From: Azohydromonas lata NBRC 102462
GTDB taxonomy: Bacteria > Pseudomonadota > Gammaproteobacteria > Burkholderiales > Burkholderiaceae_C
Reading direction: 5' to 3'
Assembly (NCBI RefSeq): GCF_001571085.1
Contig: NZ_BCTC01000004.1
Span: forward strand, 62,001 to 126,000
Length of the DNA stretch: 64,000 nt
Notes under the pieces: model-generated
The model's database searches: none
Seen by the model: the letters and a program-made list of their open reading frames with translations, nothing else
Told to the model about the DNA's origin: nothing
Part shown: positions 28,807 through 37,535 of the stretch, in pieces
Position numbering within the stretch: position 1 is the stretch's first letter
Layout: each line of letters starts with the position of its first letter
Position numbers and translations under genes: made by a program

Positions 28807-30365
28807 TGGCACAGGGCAAGCATCACCACGGCGGCCGCTACTCGGCCGCGCGCATACGCAAGGCGCTGCTGTACTTCATCGTCGGCCGCGGCGCGCAGGC
28901 GGTCACGTTCCTGCTGTTGACGCTGCTGCTGGTGCGCGTGCTCTCTGCGCACGACTACGGCGCCTACATGGCCATTTGGGGCATGGTGGAGCTGATGGTG
29001 CCGCTGAGCTCCTTTGGCCTGCTCGAAGCCAGCCGCCGCTACCTGCCCATGCTGGCGCAGACGGGCTCGCGCCAGGCCGTCATGCCCTTCGTGCGCGGCG
29101 TGGTCCTGGTGCGCCTGGGCCTGCTGCTGTTGTGGGCGCTGGGCCTGGCGCTGCTGTGGCCGCAGGCCATGAAGTTCGTGGGCGTGGAGAAGGGCGACCT
29201 GGGCGAGCCGCTGGCTGCTGCCGGCGCCATTGCCGTGATCTGCAGCGTGCCGGCCTTCCGCTTCGTCAGCGAAATGCTGGAGTCGCTGCTGGAGCAGAAG
29301 TGGTCGCAGCTGCTGCATGCGGCCATGCCGATCGTGCGCGCCGCCGCGGTGCTGGGCCTGCTGGTGCTGGGCGAGCTCAACCTGTCCATGCTGCTGCTGT
29401 TTGACGCCGGTATCGCGCTGCTGTTCATGCTGGCCTCGCTCATCGTCCTGCGCGGCAAGGTCATGGAGATACCCGAAGGCGAACCCGCGCCCGTGGATTT
29501 CCGCGAAGTCTTCTCCTTTTCCTGGCACATGGCCGGCGTGAATCTGCTGCAGGCCACGGCCAGCATCGGCGCGCTGCGGTTGCTGGTGGCGCGCTTCCTG
29601 GGGCTGGAGGTGGCAGGCATGTTTGCGTTCATCCAGCAGCTGCTGCTCATGGCCGGGCGCTACATGCCCGCGCAGGTGCTGGCCAGCGTGGTGCGGCCGG
29701 TGCTGGCCGCGCGACACGCCCGCGGCGACCACGCCACAGTGCTGGGCGTGCTGGAGCTGCTGTGGAAGGCCAACCTCATCATGCTGGTGGTGTGGCTGGC
29801 AGCGGTGGGCGTGAGCGGCGAGGCACTCATGGCCCACGCCAGCGGCGGCCGCTTCACCGACACGGGCTGGATCATGTTCCTCATGCTCCTGGGCCTGGGC
29901 GCCACCACGCAGGGCCAGAACGTGTCGCTGTGCATGCAACTCTACGGTGTGACGCGTGAACTGCGCACGCAAAGCGTGCTCTTCCTGCTGGTGCCCGTGG
30001 GCGTGGTGCTGGGCAGCCGCTGGGGGCTGGAAGGCGTGGCCGCCGGCATCGCCATCACCCACGGGTTCAAGAACGCCTTCGCCCTGTGGTGGCTGCGCCG
30101 CCAGGGCATCCACCTGGCCTACGACCTGCGCGCCATGCTGCGCATCTCGATTTCCATGGCCATCGCCGTGCTATTGGCCACCGGTTTGCACACTGCCTTC
30201 GGCCCCTGGATTGCCCTGAGTACGCTGGGCGTATTCACCGTGGGGGCTTTGTATTTCTGCAAGCCTTTGCGTGAAAGCGAATTCATCATCATGTCCAATA
30301 TCCTGAAGGGTCGGCTGTCCAACTGGCTGCGTGCCCTGGTCCATATTGAACGCGTAAAGGCTTGA
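28806..30365 (+). CDS. Wzx-like oligosaccharide flippase
   Basis: A 519-residue polytopic membrane protein of the MATE/MVF (Wzx, MurJ-like) superfamily with about twelve to fourteen helices. The N-terminus YFIVGRGAQAVTFLLLTLLLVRVLSAHDYGAYMAIWG and the mid-protein SFSWHMAGVNLLQATASIGALRLLVARFLG are typical of polysaccharide biosynthesis flippases. It would translocate the lipid-linked repeat unit to the periplasm, where the Wzy-like protein polymerises it. The start ATG at 28806 overlaps the glycosyltransferase stop by one base; a longer in-frame stretch upstream lies inside that gene and is not used. Confidence 0.88.
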   Translation: MAQGKHHHGGRYSAARIRKALLYFIVGRGAQAVTFLLLTLLLVRVLSAHDYGAYMAIWGMVELMVPLSSFGLLEASRRYLPMLAQTGSRQAVMPFVRGVVLVRLGLLLLWALGLALLWPQAMKFVGVEKGDLGEPLAAAGAIAVICSVPAFRFVSEMLESLLEQKWSQLLHAAMPIVRAAAVLGLLVLGELNLSMLLLFDAGIALLFMLASLIVLRGKVMEIPEGEPAPVDFREVFSFSWHMAGVNLLQATASIGALRLLVARFLGLEVAGMFAFIQQLLLMAGRYMPAQVLASVVRPVLAARHARGDHATVLGVLELLWKANLIMLVVWLAAVGVSGEALMAHASGGRFTDTGWIMFLMLLGLGATTQGQNVSLCMQLYGVTRELRTQSVLFLLVPVGVVLGSRWGLEGVAAGIAITHGFKNAFALWWLRRQGIHLAYDLRAMLRISISMAIAVLLATGLHTAFGPWIALSTLGVFTVGALYFCKPLRESEFIIMSNILKGRLSNWLRALVHIERVKA

Positions 30366-30366
30366 C

Positions 30367-31350
30367 ATGAAATCATCCCCCGGACCGGTATTTGTGGTCG
30401 GCGTCAATGGGTCAGGCACCACCATGCTGGCTGATTCCCTGGGTCATCATCCCGATTTGTATATGTTTCCCCGGGAAACCCGGGTGCTGCCCAGTTTGCT
30501 ACACAAATACGGCGCGATGGGCCCCATTTCGAATGAGAATCGCAGCGCGCTGGTGCAGGAATTAAGCCATGGTAAGGCCTTCTGGCGGGAAAATGGCAAT
30601 CAGCCTGTCGTTCTGCCGGAGGTTGAGTATTCAAGTGCCGCCACCGCGGGCGATGCCATCGCCGCCGTCTACCTGCACATGGCCCATCGAATGGGCAAGC
30701 AGCACTGGGGCGACAAGACGCCCATGTACGTACAGCACCTGGCCCTTATGGCCCGCGCCTTCCCTGGCGCGCGCTTTCTGCACGTGCTGCGCGACGGGCG
30801 TGACTGTGCCCAGTCCTTCCACCGCCGCTGGGGCCTGTCGCCTCTGCGCTCCGTGTGGCGCTGGAAAAAGGCGGTCGCCTTCGGCCGCGAGCAGGGTCTG
30901 AAACTGGGTCCCGACCGCTACATGGAAGTGAAATACGAGGATTTGACCAGCAATCCTGAGCAGAGGATGCGCGAGGTTTGCCATTTCCTGCAGATTCCAT
31001 TTCTGCCGGCGGTTCTCAAATCCAACATGCGCTATTTTGACCCCAATTCCGATCGTGCGCAGGCCGGCGCCATGGTGCCCAATTCCCAGCGTTGGCGTAA
31101 ATATTTCACCGGTGACCAGATTCGGCAGCTTGAATCCGTGGCCGGCCGCATGCTGTTCGAGGCCGGTTATCCGGTGGAGTTGATGGGCGACGCCGACCCT
31201 GCCTCCTGGAAACTCGCCAGTCTCAAATGGATGGACTGGGCCCGCATGTCGCGCTCGCATTTGCAGGGCCTGCGCCGCGTGGCCGGCGTGCAGGCCTTTT
31301 TCATGCGCGCCCGCGAGGCCGTGACGCAGGACCGCGTCAACCGGTATTGA
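30367..31350 (+). CDS. Sulfotransferase family protein 4
   Basis: A 327-residue sulfotransferase-like protein. The N-terminal PAPS loop is VFVVGVNGSGTTMLADSLGHHP, split here as VVGVNGSGTTMLADSL; the 3'-phosphate segment is FLHVLRDGRDCAQSFHRRWG and a C-terminal YMEVKYEDLTSNPEQRMREV matches the family. It begins one base after the flippase stop, so coupling is likely. Composition again drops in GC against the preceding two genes. Acceptor unknown; the placement among EPS genes favours the EPS repeat or its lipid carrier. Confidence 0.85.
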   Translation: MKSSPGPVFVVGVNGSGTTMLADSLGHHPDLYMFPRETRVLPSLLHKYGAMGPISNENRSALVQELSHGKAFWRENGNQPVVLPEVEYSSAATAGDAIAAVYLHMAHRMGKQHWGDKTPMYVQHLALMARAFPGARFLHVLRDGRDCAQSFHRRWGLSPLRSVWRWKKAVAFGREQGLKLGPDRYMEVKYEDLTSNPEQRMREVCHFLQIPFLPAVLKSNMRYFDPNSDRAQAGAMVPNSQRWRKYFTGDQIRQLESVAGRMLFEAGYPVELMGDADPASWKLASLKWMDWARMSRSHLQGLRRVAGVQAFFMRAREAVTQDRVNRY

Positions 31351-31421
31351 GGCCGCACCCGTCGCGATCCTGGGCGTCGCCGTCGCGCCCAAACCAATCA
31401 CAGCAAGACATTGGAGCGTCC

Positions 31422-32378
31422 ATGACGACCGTGCCCAACTTCATCATCGGCGGCACCGAAAAAGCCGGCACCACCTCGGTTTTCACTTACCTGCTGACCC
31501 ATCCCGAGGTCTGCGGCTCCAAGGTCAAGGAAACCGACTTTTTTCGCCACAACGACTGCGCCGACCCCGTCCGCGCCCGCGAGACCTACGGCGCCCACTT
31601 CGCCCACTGCAAGCCGGGCACGCGCGTGGTGATGGAAGCCTCGCCCGGCTACTTGGGTGAATCCGCCACCGTGGCGCCGCGCATGGCGGCCATGCTCAGC
31701 GACGTGAAATTGCTGTTCATCCTGCGCCACCCCGTGGACCGGCTTTATTCCAGCTACAACTTCCACAAATCCAAGCTCGAATTGCCGGCCGATTTGAGCT
31801 TCGAGGACTACGTGGAAAAATGCCTTCAATTCGACCGCGGAGCCACACCGGAGTCTTTGGGCGTAGGCCGCTGGTTTTTGCAGGTGCTGGATTTCGGCCG
31901 TTACGCCCAGCATTTGGAGCCTTTCCTGCAGCGCATTCCGGCCTCGCGCATACAAATCATGTTTTATGAGGATTTGCAGGGCGACGAACGTGGCTTCATG
32001 CAAAAGCTCTGCGGCTTTCTGAATATCAATCCGCATTACTTCGATGACTACACCTTCAAGGCCGCCAACGTTACCTTCTCCAGTCGATTCGAAGGTCTGC
32101 ACCGCCATGCCTTGAAAGTCAACCGCATGCTGGAGCCGGTACTGCGTGCGCGCCCAGAGTTGAAGCATTCACTGGTCAATTTGTACAAGAAGTTCAACCA
32201 GGCCCGCCAGGGCTACGCGCCCATGTCGCCGATTATACGGGACAAACTGCAGGCGTATTATGCGCCCAGCATCCGTCAACTGGCCGGCATTGTGGGCGAG
32301 GGTGCCATGCCGGCGGGCTGGATGGAATCCGCGGCTGCTGCCGGGACAGGTTCCTTCAAAATGCAACCCGCGCGTTGA
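31422..32378 (+). CDS. Sulfotransferase family protein 5 (heparan-sulfotransferase-like)
   Basis: A 318-residue sulfotransferase of the type resembling animal heparan sulfate N/O-sulfotransferases. The PAPS loop is NFIIGGTEKAGTTSVFTYLL, then VKETDFF, and the 3'-phosphate segment is LLFILRHPVDRLYSSYNFH (His-Pro instead of Asp-Gly, as in that subgroup). MFYEDLQGDERGFMQKLCGFL follows. The ATG at 31422 fits the family N-terminus and lies 71 nt after the previous gene; TTGGAGCGTCC upstream gives a GGAG. This is the closest of the five to glycan sulfotransferases by visible motifs. Confidence 0.87.
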   Translation: MTTVPNFIIGGTEKAGTTSVFTYLLTHPEVCGSKVKETDFFRHNDCADPVRARETYGAHFAHCKPGTRVVMEASPGYLGESATVAPRMAAMLSDVKLLFILRHPVDRLYSSYNFHKSKLELPADLSFEDYVEKCLQFDRGATPESLGVGRWFLQVLDFGRYAQHLEPFLQRIPASRIQIMFYEDLQGDERGFMQKLCGFLNINPHYFDDYTFKAANVTFSSRFEGLHRHALKVNRMLEPVLRARPELKHSLVNLYKKFNQARQGYAPMSPIIRDKLQAYYAPSIRQLAGIVGEGAMPAGWMESAAAAGTGSFKMQPAR

Positions 32379-32427
32379 ATTTCGGCGCCCAGGGTGAAAT
32401 TCTCAGTTCAATGAAAGGAGTGCCGGT

Positions 32428-32904
32428 ATGGAAAAACTCTACTACTTGTCGCACTACCTCTACAAAAAACGCATTCCCGTTTTGCCCAAGCTGGTGGAAT
32501 TGACCTTGCGCATGTTCTTTCACTCCTCGATTCCGTACCAGGTGGAAATTGGACCGGGCGTTTCGTTCGGGCACCGCCAAGGCATCATGATGGGCAAGCG
32601 GGTCAAAATCGGCGCCCGCTGCAAAATCCGCCACCAAGTCACCATTGCCGGTGGCAAGGGTGGCGGTGCGACGATAGGCGACGACGTGCAAATAGGCGCT
32701 GGCGCCAAGATCATCGGCCCCATTCGCGTCGGTAACCGTGCCCGCATTGGCGCCAATGCCGTGGTGGTGAAGGACGTGCCAGACGACGCCACCGTCGTCG
32801 GCATTCCCGCCCGTGTGGTGCGTATTGCAGGGCGCAAAGTTTCGGAAAACGGTGTGGTGGAAAATCCGGTGTCGCCGGTTTCCGTGACGCGCGAGGCCGC
32901 GTGA
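32428..32904 (+). CDS. Hexapeptide-repeat acyltransferase (serine acetyltransferase-like)
   Basis: A 158-residue left-handed beta-helix acyltransferase. The repeats run through IGPGVSFGHRQGIMMGKRVKIGARCKIRHQVTIAGGKGGGATIGDDVQIGAGAKIIGPIRVGNRARIGANAVVVKDV, shown here only in parts, ending with VVGIPARVVRIAG. This is the CysE/LpxA-type acetyltransferase fold, but the long N-terminal CysE domain is missing, so a cysteine-pathway role is unlikely. O-acetylation of the EPS is the more likely job. AAGGAG precedes the ATG. Last gene of the main operon, followed by a terminator. Confidence 0.85.
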   Translation: MEKLYYLSHYLYKKRIPVLPKLVELTLRMFFHSSIPYQVEIGPGVSFGHRQGIMMGKRVKIGARCKIRHQVTIAGGKGGGATIGDDVQIGAGAKIIGPIRVGNRARIGANAVVVKDVPDDATVVGIPARVVRIAGRKVSENGVVENPVSPVSVTREAA

Positions 32905-32975
32905 TGAAAATTTGAACCACAAGCAGGTGAGGCGAGGCGGTTGAATGGCTGCGTTCGCGGCCTCATGGCCTCATG

Positions 32976-33009
32976 AAAAAACGGACCGATTCGTCATCGG
33001 TCCGTTTTT
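32976..33009. terminator. Bidirectional Rho-independent terminator at the end of the EPS operon
   Basis: Positions 32976-32990 (AAAAAACGGACCGAT) and 32996-33009 (ATCGGTCCGTTTTT) form a perfect stem with a 5-nt loop. The T-run follows on the plus strand and an equivalent run on the minus strand, so it can end both the plus-strand EPS operon and the converging right-arm operon. Confidence 0.95.
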
Positions 33010-33024
33010 GTTTGGCGTTGGAAT

Positions 33025-34656
33025 TTATTGCGGATTGTCGCAGACCGCCCGCGTCGCGGGGTTTTGAATCCAATGCTCCGCGTCCGTCCAAAAGGCGTAA
33101 TCCTCGCGCAATCCGATGAGCGACATATCCAGCACATGCCGCTCGCCCGCAGGCGCGCCTTGCTCGTGGCCCACGATGCGCACCTGGTGGCCCGTGGAGG
33201 CTTGTTCCAGGCGGGCGAATTGGCCGGCGCGGTATTCCGTCAATCGCCAGTCCTGCTGCATCAAATACAGCGGCAACCAGCCCCAGCTCCATTCGTTGTG
33301 GCCGTATTTCTCCACCGGGGACATCACCACCGTCAAATCATGGTGGCATTGGCCTACCACCTCGGACAGTTGTTTGTAGAAGCGCACGCTGCTCTGCGGC
33401 AATTCAAAGCTGTCCATCTGCTTCAAATAGCTGATGTAGGCGCCGGCGGAACGGGCACCGTCATGCGTGCCCACGACCAGCGGGTCGGCGGCCCAAGCGG
33501 TCAAGGGGTTTTTCTTGAGTGCCTCCGCCGTCGGCACGCCAATCAGGGCCAGTGCCGCCAGGCTGGCAGTGGCGACCACCACGCCCAATTGCTGCCGGCC
33601 ATGGGCGGACAACTGAATGGACGTGGTTTGGGTGGTGCGGCAATTCCGTGCCACCGCTTGGGCCACGGCCAGCACCAAGCCCAGGAAAAAGGGCACCAGG
33701 TATTTTCCGGAATAAAGGTTGCGCAGCGGCACCAGCGTGGGCAGCAAGGCCAGCCAATACAGCAACCAGGTCTTGTCGAAGGATTGGTCAGCGTAAGCGG
33801 CTTTCCACGGCCGTGTCGTCCACCACAGTACTGGAAGGACCACCAGCGCGGGACCCAGGGCGAACAGGACGATCTTCACCCGGTACATCATGGTGACCTC
33901 GAATTCGCCCTCGCCGTAGCGCTGCAGAATCGCGGCCGCGTCCGGAATGAAATGCGGTTGCCAGGCCAGGAAAATGCCCACCGTTGCCAGGCCTCCGGCG
34001 GCAAACAGCAGGAACAGACGCAGCCTGGATTGCACCGCCCAAAATCTGGGCAGCACCAGCAGAATCGGCACGAATACCGCGAAATCCAGCCGGAACAGGC
34101 AGCCGGTCGCCATCAAGGCACCGGATAAGCACATCAGTCCGGGCCTGATTTTCGGTGTGCAGCCCATGTGCATGGCCAGCAGCGCGCCGATGACGAACGG
34201 CAAAGCCAGCGCCGTGGTATTGAAATACAGCGTGGTCACCCACAGCTCAGAAATGCTCAGCGTCAATACCAGCGCCATGCAGCGCGCATAAGGCGCGGCC
34301 TTCAACATGCGCGCCAGCAGCAAATACAACAAGGCCAGGCCTGCACCGCCCAAGCCCTGGGCTACATAAGTGAGAGCAAAAGGCTTGTTCAACCAAGGTG
34401 CAATGGCTGCCAGTAATTCATAGGACAGCGGCTGCCAGTGGTATCTGTAAACTCCAGCGCGGCCCAATATTTCGAACTGATTCATGCCGAACAGCATGGC
34501 CAGTCCGTCGCCTTCGAAACCCTGCCGGTCTCCGAACAGCATGGGCATCAGAACCAGCATGGCCAGAATGACCGGGGTGGCGAGTTTCTTTTCACTCGGC
34601 CAACGCGCCGGCCCGGTGTAACTTCTCATGCCCAATTGCTGACGAGGAGAATTCAT
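33025..34656 (-). CDS. Polytopic membrane protein, probable GT-C-type glycosyltransferase
   Basis: A 543-residue protein with about ten or eleven hydrophobic helices in its first 400 residues (ATPVILAMLVLMPMLFG, GGAGLALLYLLLARML, ALALPFVIGALLAMHMG) and a soluble C-terminal region. The first loop holds FEGDGLAMLFGMNQ and YRYHWQPLSYE, where acidic and aromatic residues sit as in lipid-linked-sugar GT-C enzymes (PMT/ArnT-like). No family was recognised with certainty. It is the last gene of the right-arm operon, 8 nt after the HAD-UbiA fusion, which supports use of a polyprenyl-phosphate sugar as donor in the periplasm. Confidence 0.65.
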   Translation of the reverse strand: MNSPRQQLGMRSYTGPARWPSEKKLATPVILAMLVLMPMLFGDRQGFEGDGLAMLFGMNQFEILGRAGVYRYHWQPLSYELLAAIAPWLNKPFALTYVAQGLGGAGLALLYLLLARMLKAAPYARCMALVLTLSISELWVTTLYFNTTALALPFVIGALLAMHMGCTPKIRPGLMCLSGALMATGCLFRLDFAVFVPILLVLPRFWAVQSRLRLFLLFAAGGLATVGIFLAWQPHFIPDAAAILQRYGEGEFEVTMMYRVKIVLFALGPALVVLPVLWWTTRPWKAAYADQSFDKTWLLYWLALLPTLVPLRNLYSGKYLVPFFLGLVLAVAQAVARNCRTTQTTSIQLSAHGRQQLGVVVATASLAALALIGVPTAEALKKNPLTAWAADPLVVGTHDGARSAGAYISYLKQMDSFELPQSSVRFYKQLSEVVGQCHHDLTVVMSPVEKYGHNEWSWGWLPLYLMQQDWRLTEYRAGQFARLEQASTGHQVRIVGHEQGAPAGERHVLDMSLIGLREDYAFWTDAEHWIQNPATRAVCDNPQ

Positions 34657-34664
34657 GGCAGCTC

Positions 34665-36137
34665 TCAGGTGGCCAGCCAGATGAGCGCCACCGTGATGAT
34701 GACGATGAGGCGGCTGACCCAGTCGCGTGCCGCGAATACCACGGGGTCATCGTGCAAGCGGCGGCGGTTGGCCTTCAGCCACAGCCGCAGCAGCCAGAAC
34801 AGCAACAGTGGTCCCAGTATCCACAGGTATTGCGGATGGCTGAAGCGCTGTGCCGTGAGCGGGTCGTTTAAATACAGCAGCAGTACCACCACCGCCAGTT
34901 GGCCGGCCGCAGCGCCGGCGGCCAGCACAAAAGTCTGGTCGCCAATCAGATAGCCGCGCGAGCGAAGCGCCGCCGTGTCCGAAGGCAAGGTCGTGGCAAT
35001 TTCAACGTAGCGCTTGGCAAATGCCAAGCTGAGGAATAAAAATACCGAGAAACTGAATATCCACAGCGAAATCGGTACGCTCAGGGCCGCGGCGCCAGCC
35101 ACGATGCGCAGGGTATACAGCCCCGCCAGCACACACACGTCCACCACGGCGCGGCGTTTCAGTCGCAGCGAATAGGACAGGGTCAGTGCCAGGTAGACCA
35201 ACAGGCACAGCGTGAATTTGGCAGGCAGCAGGGTGGCCGACAATATCAGCGAGCCGGCGAACAGCACGGCGCTCATGCCGGCCGCGGCCGGAATGGAAAT
35301 CAGGCCGCTGGCAAAAGGCCGGTGGCGCTTGCGTGCGTGGCGTCGGTCGGCTTCCAGATCGAACAGATCATTGACGACGTAAATGGAGGACGCCATCAAT
35401 GAAAAAGCCAGCATGGCCAGCGGAACGCGCATGAGCACGTCCAATGGCATGTGGGAGACCGCAGGCAATATGGGTAGCAGCGGCAAAGCAATCAGGAGAT
35501 TCTTCAGCCACTGGTGCAGGCGCAGGCCATATAACACGTCCCAGAGGCGGGCTCGCGGCGTGTGAATGACGGTGGTCACCGGTGCAGCCTCGCGCGCCGA
35601 CGATTCCAACGATCGTGAATTCGTCACCAGCACGGCATGCGCGGTTTCACGCCAGATGGGAATATCCACGGGCCGGTCGCCAGCGTAGGCGAATTCTCCG
35701 CCGTCATTGCTGTTGTGGCGGCGGGCATCGGCCTGAATGGCTTCGAGCTTGCGAGTGCCGCTCAAATTGCGCTGGCCGTTCGAGGCCAATACCGCGTCGA
35801 ACAGGCCCAAATGGCGGGCCACGTCGTGGGCGAATTTCTCGTCCGAAGCGGTGGCCAATACCACGCGGCGGCCCTGGGCGCGGGCTTCGCGTATGAATTC
35901 CAGCACCTCGTCGCGGTAGGGCAGCGTGGTGACGTCCAATTCCACCCGCTGGGCAATTTCCTGCTTGAAGGCCGCCTTGCCGCGGGATAGCCAGCCCGGC
36001 ATTTGCACCAGGCTGGCAGGGCGGCCCTTGAGCAGCCGCAGCAGGGATTCATGCAGCAAATCGGTGGCGATGAGCGTGCCGTCGAGATCGACGTACAGCG
36101 GCAGGGGCGGCACTTCCACCTGCGGTGCGGCATTCAT
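34665..36137 (-). CDS. HAD phosphatase-UbiA prenyltransferase fusion
   Basis: A two-domain protein of about 490 residues. Residues 1-200 are a HAD-type phosphatase (LPLYVDLDGTLIATDLLHES with the DxD nucleophile, VVLATASDEKFAHDVA, FAYAGDRPVDIPIW). The rest is a UbiA-superfamily membrane prenyltransferase with about eight helices and the Asp-rich site VVNDLFDLEADRRHARKRHRPFASG. Similar UbiA proteins, such as decaprenyl-phosphate phosphoribosyltransferase, join a phosphorylated pentose to polyprenyl phosphate; a HAD domain would remove the extra phosphate. I chose the ATG at 36137, 7 nt after the upstream stop, with AGGAG rather far (18 nt); an ATG at 36188 would overlap the upstream gene. Confidence 0.8.
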   Translation of the reverse strand: MNAAPQVEVPPLPLYVDLDGTLIATDLLHESLLRLLKGRPASLVQMPGWLSRGKAAFKQEIAQRVELDVTTLPYRDEVLEFIREARAQGRRVVLATASDEKFAHDVARHLGLFDAVLASNGQRNLSGTRKLEAIQADARRHNSNDGGEFAYAGDRPVDIPIWRETAHAVLVTNSRSLESSAREAAPVTTVIHTPRARLWDVLYGLRLHQWLKNLLIALPLLPILPAVSHMPLDVLMRVPLAMLAFSLMASSIYVVNDLFDLEADRRHARKRHRPFASGLISIPAAAGMSAVLFAGSLILSATLLPAKFTLCLLVYLALTLSYSLRLKRRAVVDVCVLAGLYTLRIVAGAAALSVPISLWIFSFSVFLFLSLAFAKRYVEIATTLPSDTAALRSRGYLIGDQTFVLAAGAAAGQLAVVVLLLYLNDPLTAQRFSHPQYLWILGPLLLFWLLRLWLKANRRRLHDDPVVFAARDWVSRLIVIITVALIWLAT

Positions 36138-36144
36138 GGCGGCT

Positions 36145-37092
36145 TTAATGGCGTGCTCCTGCGCGGGCTGGCTCGAATTCGCTGCCATAAATATGGCGGG
36201 CAATATCGCGGGCGATGCGCGCGTTGTCGTGGCGGGGCTGCCAGCCCAGGGCCAGCGAGCGGTCAATATCCAGCACGTGCGGCCATTCCAGCATCAGCGC
36301 CTGCTCGCGGGCCAACAGGCGCCAGCCGCTGAGCGCGGCGATGAATTGCAGCGGTTTCAGGGGCAAATGCAGCATGCGTGCCGGGGGGGCGTTGATTTCG
36401 TCCTCGATTTCACGCACCCAGTCGTTGATGGACAGGGGCCGCGGCGCCGCAGCGTTGTAGAAACCCGTGGCATTGCGGCGAATCACGCATTCCACCAGGC
36501 GGGCCACGTCTTCCACATGGACCATGGCCACCGGATGAGCGGCCTTGCCCGGCACGGTGACCGGACGGCCGCGCGCAATGGCGCGAACGAAATTGCGGAA
36601 CAGACCTTCGCGGCCCGGGCCACCGATGATGCAGGGAATCACCGTGGCCCAGCGCGGCATGCCTTGCTCCACCAGGCGCTGCGCCTGCAGCTTGGAAATG
36701 CTGTAAACGCCCTGGCCCTTCATTTCGCTGTCCGGCCCATATTGGGGGGCACCGTTTTGCGCATACATCATGCTGGTGCCGATATTGACGAACTGCACGT
36801 CGCTGCCGGCGTAGCGCTGTACGAGGCAGCGGGTGGCTTTGACGTTGTTGTGGTGGAACCAGGATTTGCGAGAGATCAGCGGCAAATTGGGTGACACATA
36901 TTGAACCGCTGCGGCGTGAACCACGGCTTCAACCGGAGGCAGGCGGCGAGAAAATTCCTCGTCGGCCAAATCGCCGCGCAAGTCGACATCGCCGTGCAAA
37001 TCGGTAGTGGTCACCACATGGCCCGCTTCACGCAGGCGGCGGGCGCAATATCGGCCCAGAAATCCGGCGGCCCCGGTGAGGAGAATGTGCAT
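36145..37092 (-). CDS. NAD-dependent epimerase/dehydratase (extended SDR)
   Basis: A 315-residue Rossmann-fold protein of the extended short-chain dehydrogenase type. The nucleotide loop is HILLTGAAGFLGRYCARRL, then VEAVVHAAAVQYVSP, the active-site YSISKLQAQRLVEQ (Tyr-x3-Lys), and VIPCIIGGPGREGLF. It probably epimerises or reduces a sugar, nucleotide-linked or polyprenyl-linked. GAGGAG stands 7 nt before the ATG at 37092, which settles that start. It lies 10 nt after the SMR-like gene and directly before the HAD-UbiA fusion. Confidence 0.85.
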   Translation of the reverse strand: MHILLTGAAGFLGRYCARRLREAGHVVTTTDLHGDVDLRGDLADEEFSRRLPPVEAVVHAAAVQYVSPNLPLISRKSWFHHNNVKATRCLVQRYAGSDVQFVNIGTSMMYAQNGAPQYGPDSEMKGQGVYSISKLQAQRLVEQGMPRWATVIPCIIGGPGREGLFRNFVRAIARGRPVTVPGKAAHPVAMVHVEDVARLVECVIRRNATGFYNAAAPRPLSINDWVREIEDEINAPPARMLHLPLKPLQFIAALSGWRLLAREQALMLEWPHVLDIDRSLALGWQPRHDNARIARDIARHIYGSEFEPARAGARH

Positions 37093-37102
37093 GCCTGACT
37101 CC

Positions 37103-37477
37103 TCAGCCACGGGAAAGAATGACCACGCCGATGACGATCACGCCAATGCCCAGCAGGCGTTGGGCCGTGAGCGCCTCGCCCATGAATTGCCAGGCAATGA
37201 ACGCATTTACGACATACCCAATGGAAAGCATGGGATAGGCCACCATCACGTCCACCCGCGACAGGGCCGCGATCCACAGCACCACGCTCACCACATAACA
37301 GGCCAGACCTCCGACTATCCAGGGTTGTGTACCTACGGTGAAAGCCAATTGCACAGGGCTGTGCGGGCCGTCCAGCCCAATGACGCCCAATTGGCGCGTA
37401 CCGTTTTTGAGAAAAAGCTGCGCGGCTGCATTAAGTAATACGCCGCAGATAATCAGTAAAAAGGTAGTAGGCTTCAT
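37103..37477 (-). CDS. Small four-helix SMR/EmrE-like transporter, probable lipid-linked-sugar flippase
   Basis: A 124-residue protein with four hydrophobic helices (TTFLLIICGVLLNAAAQLFL, WIVGGLACYVVSVVLWIAAL, VDVMVAYPMLSIGYVVNAFIA, LLGIGVIVIGVVILSRG). It resembles the EamA/SMR group that includes ArnE/ArnF, the flippase for undecaprenyl-phosphate aminoarabinose. Beside a UbiA fusion and a GT-C-like protein, flipping of a polyprenyl-phosphate sugar is more likely than drug efflux; this is inference. The ATG at 37477 has AGGA 7 nt upstream. First gene of the right-arm operon. Confidence 0.75.
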   Translation of the reverse strand: MKPTTFLLIICGVLLNAAAQLFLKNGTRQLGVIGLDGPHSPVQLAFTVGTQPWIVGGLACYVVSVVLWIAALSRVDVMVAYPMLSIGYVVNAFIAWQFMGEALTAQRLLGIGVIVIGVVILSRG

Positions 37478-37505
37478 GGCGCGTCCTGACATGGGAGGAG
37501 TATCG

Positions 37506-37535
37506 GTGTAATTTCCTGTGACGCGTCCATTTCAA
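37506..37535 (-). promoter_or_regulatory. Candidate promoter of the right-arm operon
   Basis: On the minus strand TTGAAA (37535-37530) and TTACAC (37511-37506) are 18 nt apart and lie about 30 nt before the SMR-like gene. Upstream, between 37545 and 37658, two inverted repeats occur: ACCCTTAACCAC against GTGGTTATTTAAGGGT (37545-37556, 37605-37620) and TGTCACT/AGTGACA (37630-37636, 37652-37658). Apart from these and the cysNC terminator the gap 37478-37825 holds no gene. Confidence 0.35.
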
